This document shows, one piece after another, positions 17,305 to 26,847 of a DNA stretch of 64,000 bases. Position numbers and translations under genes: made by a program. The notes under the pieces are model-generated. The model was not told the origin of the DNA, did no database searches, and worked only from the letters and a program-made list of their open reading frames with translations. Position 1 is the stretch's first letter, and each line of letters opens with the position of its first letter. Source of the DNA: Prevotella sp. UBA746 (GTDB taxonomy: Bacteria; Bacteroidota; Bacteroidia; Bacteroidales; Bacteroidaceae); NCBI GenBank assembly GCA_002298545.1, contig DBKQ01000028.1, positions 49,917-113,916 on the forward strand. Reading direction: 5' to 3'.

Positions 17305-19578
17305 ATGCGCATACGTTATCCTTTCTTCCTTATCCTCTTGTTTATTTCATGTATTAATTTGTTTGCACAGAAAAAGTGTGTAATTCATGGTCATGTGTAT
17401 GATTCCGAAGGCAAACCGATACCTAATGTAGCTGTCTTAGTAAAACTTGACAGGGTTATTGGAGCTGCTACAAACAATGACGGTTATTATCAATTCTCTT
17501 TTTTTTCACTTGACAGTGTAAATGTTTCTTACTCGAACGCATCTTTTGAGCCTCAAGTGTTAAGGTTTGCTCCACAAGATACCATAACCGCAGATGTAGT
17601 ATTGTCTGATAAAACAAATTCTCTTGCCGAAGTTGTTGTCAAGGGTGAAGTTGTCAGGGTTTCAGACAATTCCATTGTATATTTGCCCACGCAGCAGCAA
17701 AAGAACAGTTCCAATTCTGGTATTTCCTTACTGTATAATATAATGTTGCCGGAACTGAATGTAAATCCTTTTACAAATTCTGTCAGTTCTACTGACGGAA
17801 GCAGTCTTTCAATGTATATTGATGGAAGAAAATCAAATATTAGTGAGGTTAAAAGCCTTCGGCCTAAAGATATTATTAGAGTAGAAGTTTACGATGGCAA
17901 TATGGAAAAATTTCCCAACGAACAGAAGGTCGTAAATTTCATTCTTCGTCATTATGATTATGGAGGCTATGTAGACGTCAGAACCGACAATCGTTTCTTT
18001 TATAATACCCACGACCAGTCTGTCCAACTGAGCCTTGACTCGAAAAAATGGAATTATACCATTATGGGGGAAATAGCAAACAACAGAGACAACGGTATAA
18101 AATCTAATGGTGTGGAGCATCTGCTGATAGTCAAGCCGATAGAGAGAAAAACAAACATCACTGGCGGAAAAAGTGGCGGCGACAGCTATTCAGGAGTGTT
18201 CAAAACGTTGTACAAGAGCCAAAATACTATGTTTTACGCTCAAATGGGTATGAAATATTCAAAGGACTTTTCAAAGGAGAGTTCAGAAATAGTCTATATG
18301 GCAGATGGACTTTATGATAGTCGTGCTTTGCAAAACTTACATACTAAGGATATTTCGCCGACGCTGAATATGTTTTTAAGGAAGGATATAAATAAAAATC
18401 ATTCAATTGAGGCGAAACTGACATGTTCATATTTGAACAGGACGTATGACAGGGCATATGAGGAGAATGATTTTAATTTATGTAACGACATAAGGGAGCA
18501 TGCATATAAGTTTGACGGTAATCTTAAGTGGAATTACAGAATAAACAGGAACAACAGTTTTAGCGTATTCCTTTGGGATGTATACAGTCGTAACAAAAAC
18601 TATTATTATAGTAATAGAGAAAATGACCAGCAACTTGTGTCAAATGATTTTTTGCTTTATCCAACTTATACATACATTCAAAATGGAAAATTCTATTTGA
18701 GTTGTCAGGCTGGATTTGATGTGTGCCACAATGAAATAAACAAATACCGGTATTCGAAAGTTTATCCTCGTCCGGCATTGACGGTGAATTATTATATTTA
18801 CAAGACGAATAGCCTTTTCATGGATGTAAGGATGGGCTCCACAATACCAATGCTTTCGAGAATGAATTCTGCGGAACAGCAAATAAACACCCTTCAGGTG
18901 GTGCGTGGAAATCCGTATTTGCAGTCGATGAAGATTCTTGACGGACTTTTGTCGTATAATATCCATACAGGCAACTTCCGTATGTCTGCGTTCTTTTCGT
19001 ATAATGCCCTTTATGACTTGTCGAAAAATAACTATGTGACGGATGCAGGAAAGCTTGTACAGACATATATTTCCGACGGTAACTTCAATGATTGCAAGTT
19101 TGGTGTCAACTCAGTTGTCAGTTGCCTTGGAAGGAATTTCCAAATTAGATGCAGCCTTGCGTATCAAAGGCAGAGTGTGACGGGAAAGGACAAAGACCAT
19201 ATTGATAATTTTATATATAATGTCAATGTGCTGTATCATTTAAAGAACTTTGCATTTTCGGCATACTATAATTCAAAATCTAAAATGTTGTCAAGTATAC
19301 CTATGATTATGGAGTCTTTGCCAGACTATGGACTATTGGCAACTTGGGGCTATAAAGAATTGTTCTTGGAAATTGGAGCAAAAAGGATTTTCGAGAAGAA
19401 TTCTGGAATATGCCGTTATTATAGCTATGACAGATACAATACTTTTACTCGCAGCTATTCAGATGCACAGGATAGACAGGTTTACGTAAAGCTGAGTTAT
19501 AGTTTTGATTTTGGCAGGAAGATTAGTCATAAGAAAATAGAGAGCAACAATTCGGTGAATTCTTCTATAATATTGTAA
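17305..19578 (+). CDS. Outer-membrane beta-barrel (TonB-receptor-like) protein of the RiPP cluster
   Basis: 757 residues with a signal peptide (ends near NLFAQK). Residues about 24-105 are a carboxypeptidase-regulatory-like domain (VIHGHVYDSEGKPIPNVAVLV). Then comes a plug-like region (LAEVVVKGEVV ... DGSSLSMYIDGRKSNISEVKSLRPKDIIRVEVYDG) and a long barrel rich in alternating aromatic strands, of the type called outer membrane beta-barrel family in Bacteroidetes. It ends with YVKLSYSFDFGRK, a barrel-like last strand. Role could be export of the mature peptide across the outer membrane, uptake, or self-protection; sequence does not decide. 14 bases after the maturase and 2 before the transporter. 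Confidence 0.85.
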   Translation: MRIRYPFFLILLFISCINLFAQKKCVIHGHVYDSEGKPIPNVAVLVKLDRVIGAATNNDGYYQFSFFSLDSVNVSYSNASFEPQVLRFAPQDTITADVVLSDKTNSLAEVVVKGEVVRVSDNSIVYLPTQQQKNSSNSGISLLYNIMLPELNVNPFTNSVSSTDGSSLSMYIDGRKSNISEVKSLRPKDIIRVEVYDGNMEKFPNEQKVVNFILRHYDYGGYVDVRTDNRFFYNTHDQSVQLSLDSKKWNYTIMGEIANNRDNGIKSNGVEHLLIVKPIERKTNITGGKSGGDSYSGVFKTLYKSQNTMFYAQMGMKYSKDFSKESSEIVYMADGLYDSRALQNLHTKDISPTLNMFLRKDINKNHSIEAKLTCSYLNRTYDRAYEENDFNLCNDIREHAYKFDGNLKWNYRINRNNSFSVFLWDVYSRNKNYYYSNRENDQQLVSNDFLLYPTYTYIQNGKFYLSCQAGFDVCHNEINKYRYSKVYPRPALTVNYYIYKTNSLFMDVRMGSTIPMLSRMNSAEQQINTLQVVRGNPYLQSMKILDGLLSYNIHTGNFRMSAFFSYNALYDLSKNNYVTDAGKLVQTYISDGNFNDCKFGVNSVVSCLGRNFQIRCSLAYQRQSVTGKDKDHIDNFIYNVNVLYHLKNFAFSAYYNSKSKMLSSIPMIMESLPDYGLLATWGYKELFLEIGAKRIFEKNSGICRYYSYDRYNTFTRSYSDAQDRQVYVKLSYSFDFGRKISHKKIESNNSVNSSIIL

Positions 19579-19580
19579 AG

Positions 19581-21770
19581 ATGACAAGACTTTTCAAAAG
19601 ATTCCCTTTCGTCATGCAGCGTGACTCGGCACATTGTGGAGTTGCATGTGTGGAAATGCTATGCAAATATTTTGGAAATGATGTTTCTTACGATATAATA
19701 CTTGATTTTTGCAGAGCAAATGTCAATGGCATGTCATTTAAGCAGATAAGAAGTACTGTTGAGCATTTAGGTTTTCTTACGAAAAGTGTTAGGATTCCTT
19801 TGAATGAGCTAAGAAAAGTAAATAGTATATGTATATTGCATTGGAATAAAAATCATTATGTTGTTCTCTATAAAGTGAAAGGAAATTCATTTTATATTGC
19901 AGATCCGGCAAAAGGAAGGATTAAGTATGAATATGATGATTTTGTAAAATATTGGAGTATTGATTCCAAAAGTGATTCTGAAGGATATGCCATGTTTGTG
20001 GAGCCGACAGATAAATTTTATAATTATACTAAATATGACAACAAAAGTAATTCTTTCAGAATATCAATTTATCTGAAACAGTATGCCAAGTCTATATCTC
20101 TAATATTTTTTACGTTGCTTATTACGGGTATATTCCTTTCTTTACTTCCGTTTCTTACGCAAAAAATTGTTGATATTGGTATAAAGGACAAAAATATGTT
20201 CTTTATTATGCTGGTTCTGTTTGGGCAACTTGCTTTAACATTAGGAAAGATTACTTTTGATTTTGTCAGGAAATGGATACTGGTAAAGATTTCCATGAGT
20301 ATAAATATTTCTATGGTCAGTGAATTTTTGATAAAGTTGGTAAGGTTGCCGATGTGGTATATAGAATCAAAACATATTGGTGATTTGCAACAACGCCTAT
20401 ATGACCATTCTCGAATAAATTCATTTTTGACAACACAAATTCCCAATATCATTTATTCTTCAATTTTGTTTCTCATTTTTTCAATTGTATTGTTGTTGTA
20501 TAATTCCATCGTATATTTCGTATTTGCTGTATTCAGTATTTTATATGTTTTATGGACAATTGTATTTCTTAAAAAGAGGAAGGTTATTGATTATGAATAT
20601 TTTGACAAACAGTCAGAAAATAATATTAAGATTTACCAATATATCAATAACTTACAGGAAATTAAATTGCAAAATTGTGAAGCAAGACGTTGTGCTGAAT
20701 GGAAAGAAACCCAAAGGCAGATGTTTTCAGTTCAAACAAAAAATCTGAAATTACAGCAGACGCAAGAAATAGGTAGTATACTCCTTAACGAGACGAAAAA
20801 CATTGTTATGACAGCATTTACTGCTTATGCGGTAATACTTGGAAATGTTTCATTGGGGGGAATGTTGGCTATACAATATATAATAGGTCAGCTAAACGGA
20901 CCGGTAGAACAGCTTATGGGGTTTATATATTCCTCTCAGGACGTTAGAATAAGTATGGAAAGAATAAACGAAGTCCGTAATTTGCCGAGCGAAGAGAATA
21001 TTTATGGAAATATAGAATCTGTGAATCCTTCATTCGCAACGGCTATAACAGTTTCTCATCTAAACTTCTCTTATGATAAATTTTCTGACAGGTATATTCT
21101 GCAAGATATCAACTTGGATATAAAACGAGGAAAGGTTACAGCTATAGTAGGAGCCTCAGGAAGTGGAAAGACAACGTTACTGAAAATTCTGCTTGGGTAT
21201 TATATGCCGACAGAAGGAACTGTGCGTCTTGGGTCAGATGAACTGAAAGCATATAACATTCAATGGTGGCGTCGTCAGTGTGGTGCCGTTATGCAAGATG
21301 GTGTTATCTTTTCTGATACTATAGCCCGAAACATATCTATAGAAGATGACAATATTGACTATTCCCGTTTGAATATGGCGATAAGAATGTCCAATTCTTC
21401 AGAATTTATAGATAACATGCCTTTAGGGTATAATACGGTAGTTGGACAGGAGGGAATAAAATTGAGCAAGGGTCAAGCTCAGCGTATTCTGATAGCAAGG
21501 GCTATTTACAAGAATCCAGACTATTTGTTCTTTGATGAGGCAACCAACTCATTGGATGCAAAAAGCGAAAACGCCATAGTTTCAAGTCTAAGCGATTTTT
21601 TTAAGGATAAAACAGTTGTAGTAATTGCCCATAGGTTGAGCACAATAATAAATGCTGATCAAATAGCTGTTTTGAATGACGGACGAATCGTTGAAAGTGG
21701 CAGACATGAGCAACTTTTAAAACTGAAAGGTTATTACTATGATTTAGTGAAAAAACAATTGGATGTATAG
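19581..21770 (+). CDS. Peptidase-containing ABC transporter (C39, bacteriocin-type)
   Basis: 729 residues. Residues 1-140 are a C39 peptidase with oxyanion Gln13, catalytic Cys19 (QRDSAHCGVAC), His92 (WNKNHYVVLY) and Asp108 (IADPAKG). A six-helix membrane domain (about 165-450) and an ATPase follow: Walker A VGASGSGKTTLLK, signature LSKGQAQRILIARAI, Walker B DYLFFDEATNSLD, H-loop IAHRLST. It should cleave the leader of the upstream precursor after GG and move the core over the inner membrane. No HlyD-type adaptor gene is next to it, which is unusual for Bacteroidetes clusters. Confidence 0.95.
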   Translation: MTRLFKRFPFVMQRDSAHCGVACVEMLCKYFGNDVSYDIILDFCRANVNGMSFKQIRSTVEHLGFLTKSVRIPLNELRKVNSICILHWNKNHYVVLYKVKGNSFYIADPAKGRIKYEYDDFVKYWSIDSKSDSEGYAMFVEPTDKFYNYTKYDNKSNSFRISIYLKQYAKSISLIFFTLLITGIFLSLLPFLTQKIVDIGIKDKNMFFIMLVLFGQLALTLGKITFDFVRKWILVKISMSINISMVSEFLIKLVRLPMWYIESKHIGDLQQRLYDHSRINSFLTTQIPNIIYSSILFLIFSIVLLLYNSIVYFVFAVFSILYVLWTIVFLKKRKVIDYEYFDKQSENNIKIYQYINNLQEIKLQNCEARRCAEWKETQRQMFSVQTKNLKLQQTQEIGSILLNETKNIVMTAFTAYAVILGNVSLGGMLAIQYIIGQLNGPVEQLMGFIYSSQDVRISMERINEVRNLPSEENIYGNIESVNPSFATAITVSHLNFSYDKFSDRYILQDINLDIKRGKVTAIVGASGSGKTTLLKILLGYYMPTEGTVRLGSDELKAYNIQWWRRQCGAVMQDGVIFSDTIARNISIEDDNIDYSRLNMAIRMSNSSEFIDNMPLGYNTVVGQEGIKLSKGQAQRILIARAIYKNPDYLFFDEATNSLDAKSENAIVSSLSDFFKDKTVVVIAHRLSTIINADQIAVLNDGRIVESGRHEQLLKLKGYYYDLVKKQLDV

Positions 21771-21837
21771 TTTCTCCAATTCTTTTTTTGCATTACAATT
21801 AACACATTCTTCGCAATATTTTTTTCGGTAATTTTAC

Positions 21838-21931
21838 CCTCACACCCTCACCCATAGCCAGCAAGCCCTTTGTACATCGGCGTTTCAGGGTGTGAGGGAT
21901 AGTGTGAGGGGTGGTGAGGGTAGACGGCTGA
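21838..21931. repeat. GTGAGGGTG-type palindromic repeat, copy 1
   Basis: CCCTCACACCC (from 21838) pairs with GGGTGTGAGGG (21888-21898), and further GTGAGGG units run to 21931 (TGGTGAGGGTAG). A second element with the same words is at 30283-30377. It lies between the transporter stop and the pectinesterase promoter. Confidence 0.6.
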
Positions 21932-22012
21932 TTATGCCATAAAATTACGACTTTCAGATAATTGTCCACCCTATTGACGCGTTTTTATACCATCAGTTAT
22001 TATAATTCCGGG

Positions 22013-22020
22013 TAATTTTG
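22013..22020 (+). promoter_or_regulatory. -7 box for the pectinesterase gene
   Basis: TAATTTTG at 22013-22020, about 40 bases before the ATG at 22060. No clear -33 TTG at the right distance. Confidence 0.5.
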
Positions 22021-22059
22021 CCGCCATAATTACTAACCGAATAATAACATCAAAAAACG

Positions 22060-25000
22060 ATGAAAATCAGATTCATTGCGGCAACCGCACTGGTTGCCTG
22101 TGCCTCGCTGTCAGTAGGGGCAAACAACATGCAGTTCTTCGAAACGACCACTGCGTCGACTGCCGGGAACGTTATTTCCCGGGCAGAAGCCATTGATGCC
22201 AAAGACGCAACAATAGCATGGGCGTTCGACAAGAGCGACGACAATCCTTCAGCGGCAGAAGTTTCCATGCCCGAAGCAGTATCAACAACAAGTTTCTCTC
22301 TCGGGAGCAACCTCTATTTCAATGGTAAGCAGGGAAACCTGTCGAAGCTCAATCCGAAGGAGAAAATCAGCAACGCAAGAGACGAAAAGTCATTCGTTTG
22401 CTTCTCTATCGTTCCGAAAAAGGGAGTCAGCTTCACACCGAAATCCGTATCCTTCGATTCGCAGAAATGCGGAACGAGCGGCGGAACACTCGATGTGGTG
22501 GCAAAATGCGGCGACAAGACCGTCGATCTTGTGAAGGGCTTCAATCCGGAGCGAAACTCCGTGTCTTCGTCAAATCTCGACATGACGGCGCTGCAGACCG
22601 TATCCGACAAGGTAGAACTTTATTTCTATATCTACAACCTTGCCAACAACAAGCAGCTCGCGCTCGGCAATATCACGGTAACCGGCGACCTGAACGGAAC
22701 TCCCGTTACCGTTCCGGTATACACATTGAGTGTAGGCACTGCCGATGAAGCAGCCGGAACCGTAACCGTAAATCCGTCGGGCGCAGAGTTCGACGAGGGC
22801 ACCGTAGTTACCGTAAGCACGACAGAAAACTTCGGCTACCACTTTGCCGGATGGACAGGAAACGACAATAAGGTGGTGTCGACAGAAAACCCTTATACAT
22901 TCGAGCTTACCGCCAATACTTCGCTCACTGCCACATATACAAAGAATAATGTATATGCCCTGAACATGACTCTCGAAGGCGGAGCAAACCAGAACCTCGT
23001 GCAGTTCTCGCCAAAGGGAAACGTGGTTAACGGCGTGCACTATTATGAGGAAGGAACCGACGTGAAGCTCACGGCTCTCAACAACCGCATCCTTACCTTC
23101 ACCAACTGGGAGGACAACACCACTTCCATGGAGCGCGAGGTGAAGATGGACGGAGAGAAAAGCCTCACGGCAAACTTCTCTTGTACCGACTATATCGTGG
23201 GTTGGGACCTCTACAGTGACACCCCTACACAGGAGCGTGCTGCCGACTATAAGGCAGAGAGCGACAACGCCGGACTGCTCTCTCTGCGCAATGCAGCCGG
23301 ACAGACTTCGTCGTGGCTCGCTTGCGGAGCACAGAAGGGCGGACAAAACGGCAAGTATGCTGCCCGCTGCTGGAAGAAGCTAACCGACAAGTATTATTTC
23401 GAACTCTCGTTCTCTACCCTGGGCTACAGCAATGTGAAACTCTCTGCTGCCGTGGGCGACGACTTCAACGCACACAGCATCGTGAATGCCGAATACTCGC
23501 TCGACGGAACGACATACACCAAGTTCGGTACATACAACCTACCGGCTCGCGCATGGGATTCAGAGGAGTTTGCTCTCCCTGCCGAGGCTGCCGGACAGCA
23601 ACTGGTGCGCGTGCGCTTCTTGCCAGACTATGATTCTCCGCTCGTGGGTTCTACGGGCGATTACGACGGACTTGCCGTGGCTGAGATTTTCGTACTCGCC
23701 GACAAGGAAATCGTTGACGATAAGGTAGCTCCTAAGCTCCTCTCCTCTATCCCTGCCGACAATGCAACGGGGGCTTCGGCAAACGGTTCCGTAATCCTTA
23801 CTTTCGACGAGAAGGTGGTGGCTGCCGAGAACAGCGAGGCTACGCTGAACGGTGAGACGCTGAAGCCTACGGTGAGCGGAAAAACCGTGGTTTATCAGTA
23901 TAGCGGACTGAAATATTCTACTAAATACACCTTTAAGCTCCCTGCCGGAATGATTCTCGACCGTAGCGGCAATGCCTTCGAGGGAACGGAGATAAACTTC
24001 ACCACTATGGAGCGCAAGCAACCGGAGGCTCGCGTATATGACGCTGTTGTTGCACAAGACGGCACTGGCGACTATACCACCGTGCAGGCGGCTATCGATG
24101 CAGCCCCGGCAAACCGCGTTAAGCCTTGGCTCATCTTCATCAAAGAAGGTACATACAAGGAGCATGTAGACCTGCCGGCAAGCAAACCGTATCTGTATTT
24201 CATCGGACAGGACAGAACCAAGGTATTTATCAGCGACAACAGACTCAGCGGTGGTCCGAATGCCCTTAGCGTAGACAAGGGTGCAACATTCGTCGCACAT
24301 GCCGCAAACCTCTATTTCGAGGGACTGAGCTTTGTTAACTCTTATGGAGTGGAGAAAAACGACGGTCCGCAGGCTCTCGCCCTCAACACCGAGAACGACC
24401 GCATCGCCTTCAACAAGGTGGGTATGTACAGCTATCAGGACACATGGATTACAACCAGCAAGTCGAACTACCGCCACTACGTGAAGGATTCCTTTATCGA
24501 GGGAGCTGTAGACTTTATCTACAATAGCGGCAACGTCTATTTCGACAACGACACACTGAACATCGTGCGCAAGAGCGGTGGATATATCGTGGCTCCGTCG
24601 CATCAGAAGGACGTGAAGTGGGGATATGTCTTCATGAACAACGTAATCACCGCTCCGGGCGTGCCTACCGAAACTGATGTGTGGCTCGGCAGACCGTGGC
24701 ACAACTTCCCGAAGACGGTGTTTATCAATACCAAGGCTGAGGTTACTATCCCGGCTAAGGGATGGTATGAAACGATGGGCGGACTGCCTGTGCTATGGGC
24801 TGACTACAACACGATGGATATCAACGGCAATCCCGTAGACCTCTCTCACCGTCAGGATACATACTGGTATAAGGATGCCAACGGCAACCGCGTGGAAGGA
24901 AAGGCAAAGAACTATCTCACCGACGAGGAGGCTGCTCAGTATACCGTGAAGAACGTGATGAGCGGCGACGACAACTGGCAGCCGGAACTGCTGACAGAGG

Positions 25001-25353
25001 CTTGCGATGCTCCGGAGCCAGTGGTGAAGGACGGCAGGATTACATGGAATGCCGTGCCATACGCCATCTGCTATGTCATTACGAAGAACGGTAAGGTGGA
25101 GGGCTTCACTACCGCTACATCTTGCGACTATGTAGAGGGCAACACTTATGAAATACAGGCTGCAAATGAGTTCGGCGGACTGAGTCTTGCGGCTAAGGCA
25201 AAGACTCCATCGGCAGTAAACGGCATCGTTGCCGACAAGGAATTCAAGGCAGAGGCTGTATATTCAGCTGATGGCGTTCGCAGAACAAACATCGAGAAAG
25301 GTATGAACATACTGAAAGGCAGCAAGTCTGCAAGGAAGGTAATGATAAAATAG
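22060..25353 (+). CDS. Secreted multidomain pectinesterase (CE8)
   Basis: 1097 residues with a signal peptide. Order seen: an N-terminal beta domain; a bacterial repeat (InlB B-like) at about 225-300 with YHFAGWTGNDNKVVSTENPYTF; another beta domain; an SbsA-type Ig-like domain at about 555-655 (LLSSIPADNATGAS ... LPAGMILDRSGNAFEG); then the CE8 right-handed helix at about 661-985. CE8 motifs: QDGTGDYTTVQAAIDAAP, YSYQDTW (oxyanion Gln and catalytic Asp region), GAVDFIYNSG (second Asp), WLGRPW (Arg/Trp). The end has a short C-terminal tail (VYSADGVRRTNIEKGMNIL) of the type-IX-secretion-like kind common in Prevotella. It removes methyl esters from pectin. Upstream of the DUF1016/AraC pair. Confidence 0.9.
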   Translation: MKIRFIAATALVACASLSVGANNMQFFETTTASTAGNVISRAEAIDAKDATIAWAFDKSDDNPSAAEVSMPEAVSTTSFSLGSNLYFNGKQGNLSKLNPKEKISNARDEKSFVCFSIVPKKGVSFTPKSVSFDSQKCGTSGGTLDVVAKCGDKTVDLVKGFNPERNSVSSSNLDMTALQTVSDKVELYFYIYNLANNKQLALGNITVTGDLNGTPVTVPVYTLSVGTADEAAGTVTVNPSGAEFDEGTVVTVSTTENFGYHFAGWTGNDNKVVSTENPYTFELTANTSLTATYTKNNVYALNMTLEGGANQNLVQFSPKGNVVNGVHYYEEGTDVKLTALNNRILTFTNWEDNTTSMEREVKMDGEKSLTANFSCTDYIVGWDLYSDTPTQERAADYKAESDNAGLLSLRNAAGQTSSWLACGAQKGGQNGKYAARCWKKLTDKYYFELSFSTLGYSNVKLSAAVGDDFNAHSIVNAEYSLDGTTYTKFGTYNLPARAWDSEEFALPAEAAGQQLVRVRFLPDYDSPLVGSTGDYDGLAVAEIFVLADKEIVDDKVAPKLLSSIPADNATGASANGSVILTFDEKVVAAENSEATLNGETLKPTVSGKTVVYQYSGLKYSTKYTFKLPAGMILDRSGNAFEGTEINFTTMERKQPEARVYDAVVAQDGTGDYTTVQAAIDAAPANRVKPWLIFIKEGTYKEHVDLPASKPYLYFIGQDRTKVFISDNRLSGGPNALSVDKGATFVAHAANLYFEGLSFVNSYGVEKNDGPQALALNTENDRIAFNKVGMYSYQDTWITTSKSNYRHYVKDSFIEGAVDFIYNSGNVYFDNDTLNIVRKSGGYIVAPSHQKDVKWGYVFMNNVITAPGVPTETDVWLGRPWHNFPKTVFINTKAEVTIPAKGWYETMGGLPVLWADYNTMDINGNPVDLSHRQDTYWYKDANGNRVEGKAKNYLTDEEAAQYTVKNVMSGDDNWQPELLTEACDAPEPVVKDGRITWNAVPYAICYVITKNGKVEGFTTATSCDYVEGNTYEIQAANEFGGLSLAAKAKTPSAVNGIVADKEFKAEAVYSADGVRRTNIEKGMNILKGSKSARKVMIK

Positions 25354-25392
25354 TGCGTATATAGCAGCTGTTTATATACAAAGCTTTATCAT

Positions 25393-25431
25393 GGCGGGAG
25401 CTTCACATTTACCAAGTGTGATGTTCCCGCC
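25393..25431 (+). terminator. Terminator after the pectinesterase gene
   Basis: GGCGGGAGCTTCACA-TT pairs with AGTGTGATGTTCCCGCC (25393-25431), with few mismatches, followed by AATTGTTTATA. Confidence 0.65.
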
Positions 25432-25446
25432 AATTGTTTATACCAA

Positions 25447-25482
25447 GCACCAAAGGTGCAGCAGCATAGCACCAAAGGTGCA
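25447..25482. repeat. Two palindromes 22 bases apart upstream of the DUF1016 gene
   Basis: GCACCAAAGGTGCA at 25447-25460 and 25469-25482, each able to fold on GCACC/GGTGC; a half copy GCTGCACC follows near 25488. A 22-base period is also seen in the unrelated array at 41146-41205. The remaining bases to 25692 show nothing else. Confidence 0.6.
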
Positions 25483-25692
25483 GTATAGCTGCACCAATTC
25501 CGTCACTTTCGTTTAGTTCTGCTTGTTGTTGTAAATCCGAATGCTGTTATTGCAGATTTGCAAGTCACTCTTTTTTTGTGGAGAATAATTCTTATTTGTA
25601 CAATAGTAATCGTCTCATTCAAAAAGTCTTTTACTAATTATGGATTATCAATATAAAGCATTATATTTGTGGCGTAAATTAAAAATGAAAAA

Positions 25693-26847
25693 ATGGCAAA
25701 GAAAAATATAGACTTATCTTTAATCCTCCATGATGACAGCAACTATAAGGACTGGCTTGTAGAACTCAAGGAACGTTTCTACAGCCATCGTCTCAAAGCA
25801 TCATGTACTACCAATGGCTACCTGTTGGATTTCTATTGGAAGTTAGGACGAGATATTGAAGCCAAGCAATACACCAATACATACGGTTCTGGGTTCTACA
25901 AGAATCTCAGCTTGGACCTAAAGCATGAGATGCCTGGGGTGAAGGGATTCTCACCCATAAACTTACGTTATATGAGTAAGTTCTTCAAACTGTATGCTCC
26001 TTTATATAGAAATGTTCCGCAGACTGCGGAACATTCCATAGATTCAAGTTCAGATACAAATGTTCCGCAACATGCGGAACATTTAAAAAATCGTCAGCAA
26101 CCTGTCGATGATTTTAAACTGTTGTTGTCTATTCCATGGGACCATCATCGCCGTATCATAGACAAATGCAAGGGCGATATGAACAAGGCCTTGTTCTTTG
26201 TAAGAAAGACTTGGGAGAATAATTGGGGACGTGATGCCCTGCTCAACTGGCTCGATACCGACCTTTACGAGCGTGATGGCAAGGCTATCACCAACTTCAA
26301 GTCTACGCTTCCTGCTATTCAAAGCGACCTGGCTCAACAGATGACCAAAGATCCTTATCACTTGGATTTCCTTAATTTAAAAGAGAAATTTGATGAACGT
26401 GAGATAGAGGATGAATTGGTGAACAACGTTACTCGTTTCCTTTTAGAACTTGGAAGAGGATTCTCCTATATGGGTAGACAGTTCCGCTTGGAGGTAGGGC
26501 AGCAGGAGTTCTTCCCCGACTTGCTGTTTTACAATGCTCACCTTCATGCCTATGTGGTCATCGAACTAAAAGCCCAGTCATTCCATCCATCGTTCTTGGG
26601 ACAATTGAGCTTTTATGTTTCAGCTATCAACCACCAGTTCAAGACAGATATTGACAATCCGACCATAGGCTTGCTTATATGTAAGGACAAAGATAATGTA
26701 GTGGCAAAATATGCCTTGGATTCATACAAGGAGCCAATGGGTATATCAGAATATCAACTGTCAAAACTATTCCCGAAAGACTTCAAATCTTCCATGCCGA
26801 CTATTGAGGAATTGGAAAAGGGACTGAAAGATAATAGAGAACTATGA
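25693..26847 (+). CDS. DUF1016 (YhcG-like) PD-(D/E)XK nuclease family protein
   Basis: 384 residues. The N-terminal DUF1016_N part (about 15-155) reads DFYWKLGRDIE, GSGFYKNLSLDLK, GFSPINLRYMSKFFKLY, and after a variable linker SIPWDHHRRIIDKC. The C-terminal nuclease part has QEFFPDLLFYN and YVVIELKA, the Asp and E-x-K of a PD-(D/E)XK core. The family occurs with restriction, phage and orphan loci; function unsettled. The linker is unusual: two copies of NVPQ(T/H)AEH encoded by palindromic DNA (26011-26083). The stop overlaps the start of the AraC gene (ATGA). Confidence 0.88.
   Translation: MAKKNIDLSLILHDDSNYKDWLVELKERFYSHRLKASCTTNGYLLDFYWKLGRDIEAKQYTNTYGSGFYKNLSLDLKHEMPGVKGFSPINLRYMSKFFKLYAPLYRNVPQTAEHSIDSSSDTNVPQHAEHLKNRQQPVDDFKLLLSIPWDHHRRIIDKCKGDMNKALFFVRKTWENNWGRDALLNWLDTDLYERDGKAITNFKSTLPAIQSDLAQQMTKDPYHLDFLNLKEKFDEREIEDELVNNVTRFLLELGRGFSYMGRQFRLEVGQQEFFPDLLFYNAHLHAYVVIELKAQSFHPSFLGQLSFYVSAINHQFKTDIDNPTIGLLICKDKDNVVAKYALDSYKEPMGISEYQLSKLFPKDFKSSMPTIEELEKGLKDNREL
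26011..26083. repeat. Two in-frame palindromes inside the DUF1016 linker
   Basis: AATGTTCCGC-5 bases-GCGGAACATT at 26011-26035 and again at 26059-26083. Both have perfect 10-base arms, differ only in the loop, and lie 48 bases apart, so the reading frame is kept and each encodes NVPQ-x-AEH. Confidence 0.9.

Noticed and set aside
23560..24702. 380-codon reverse-strand frame inside the pectinesterase
   Set aside because: Shadow of the CE8 coding strand; no recognisable domain and the forward gene has clear motifs.
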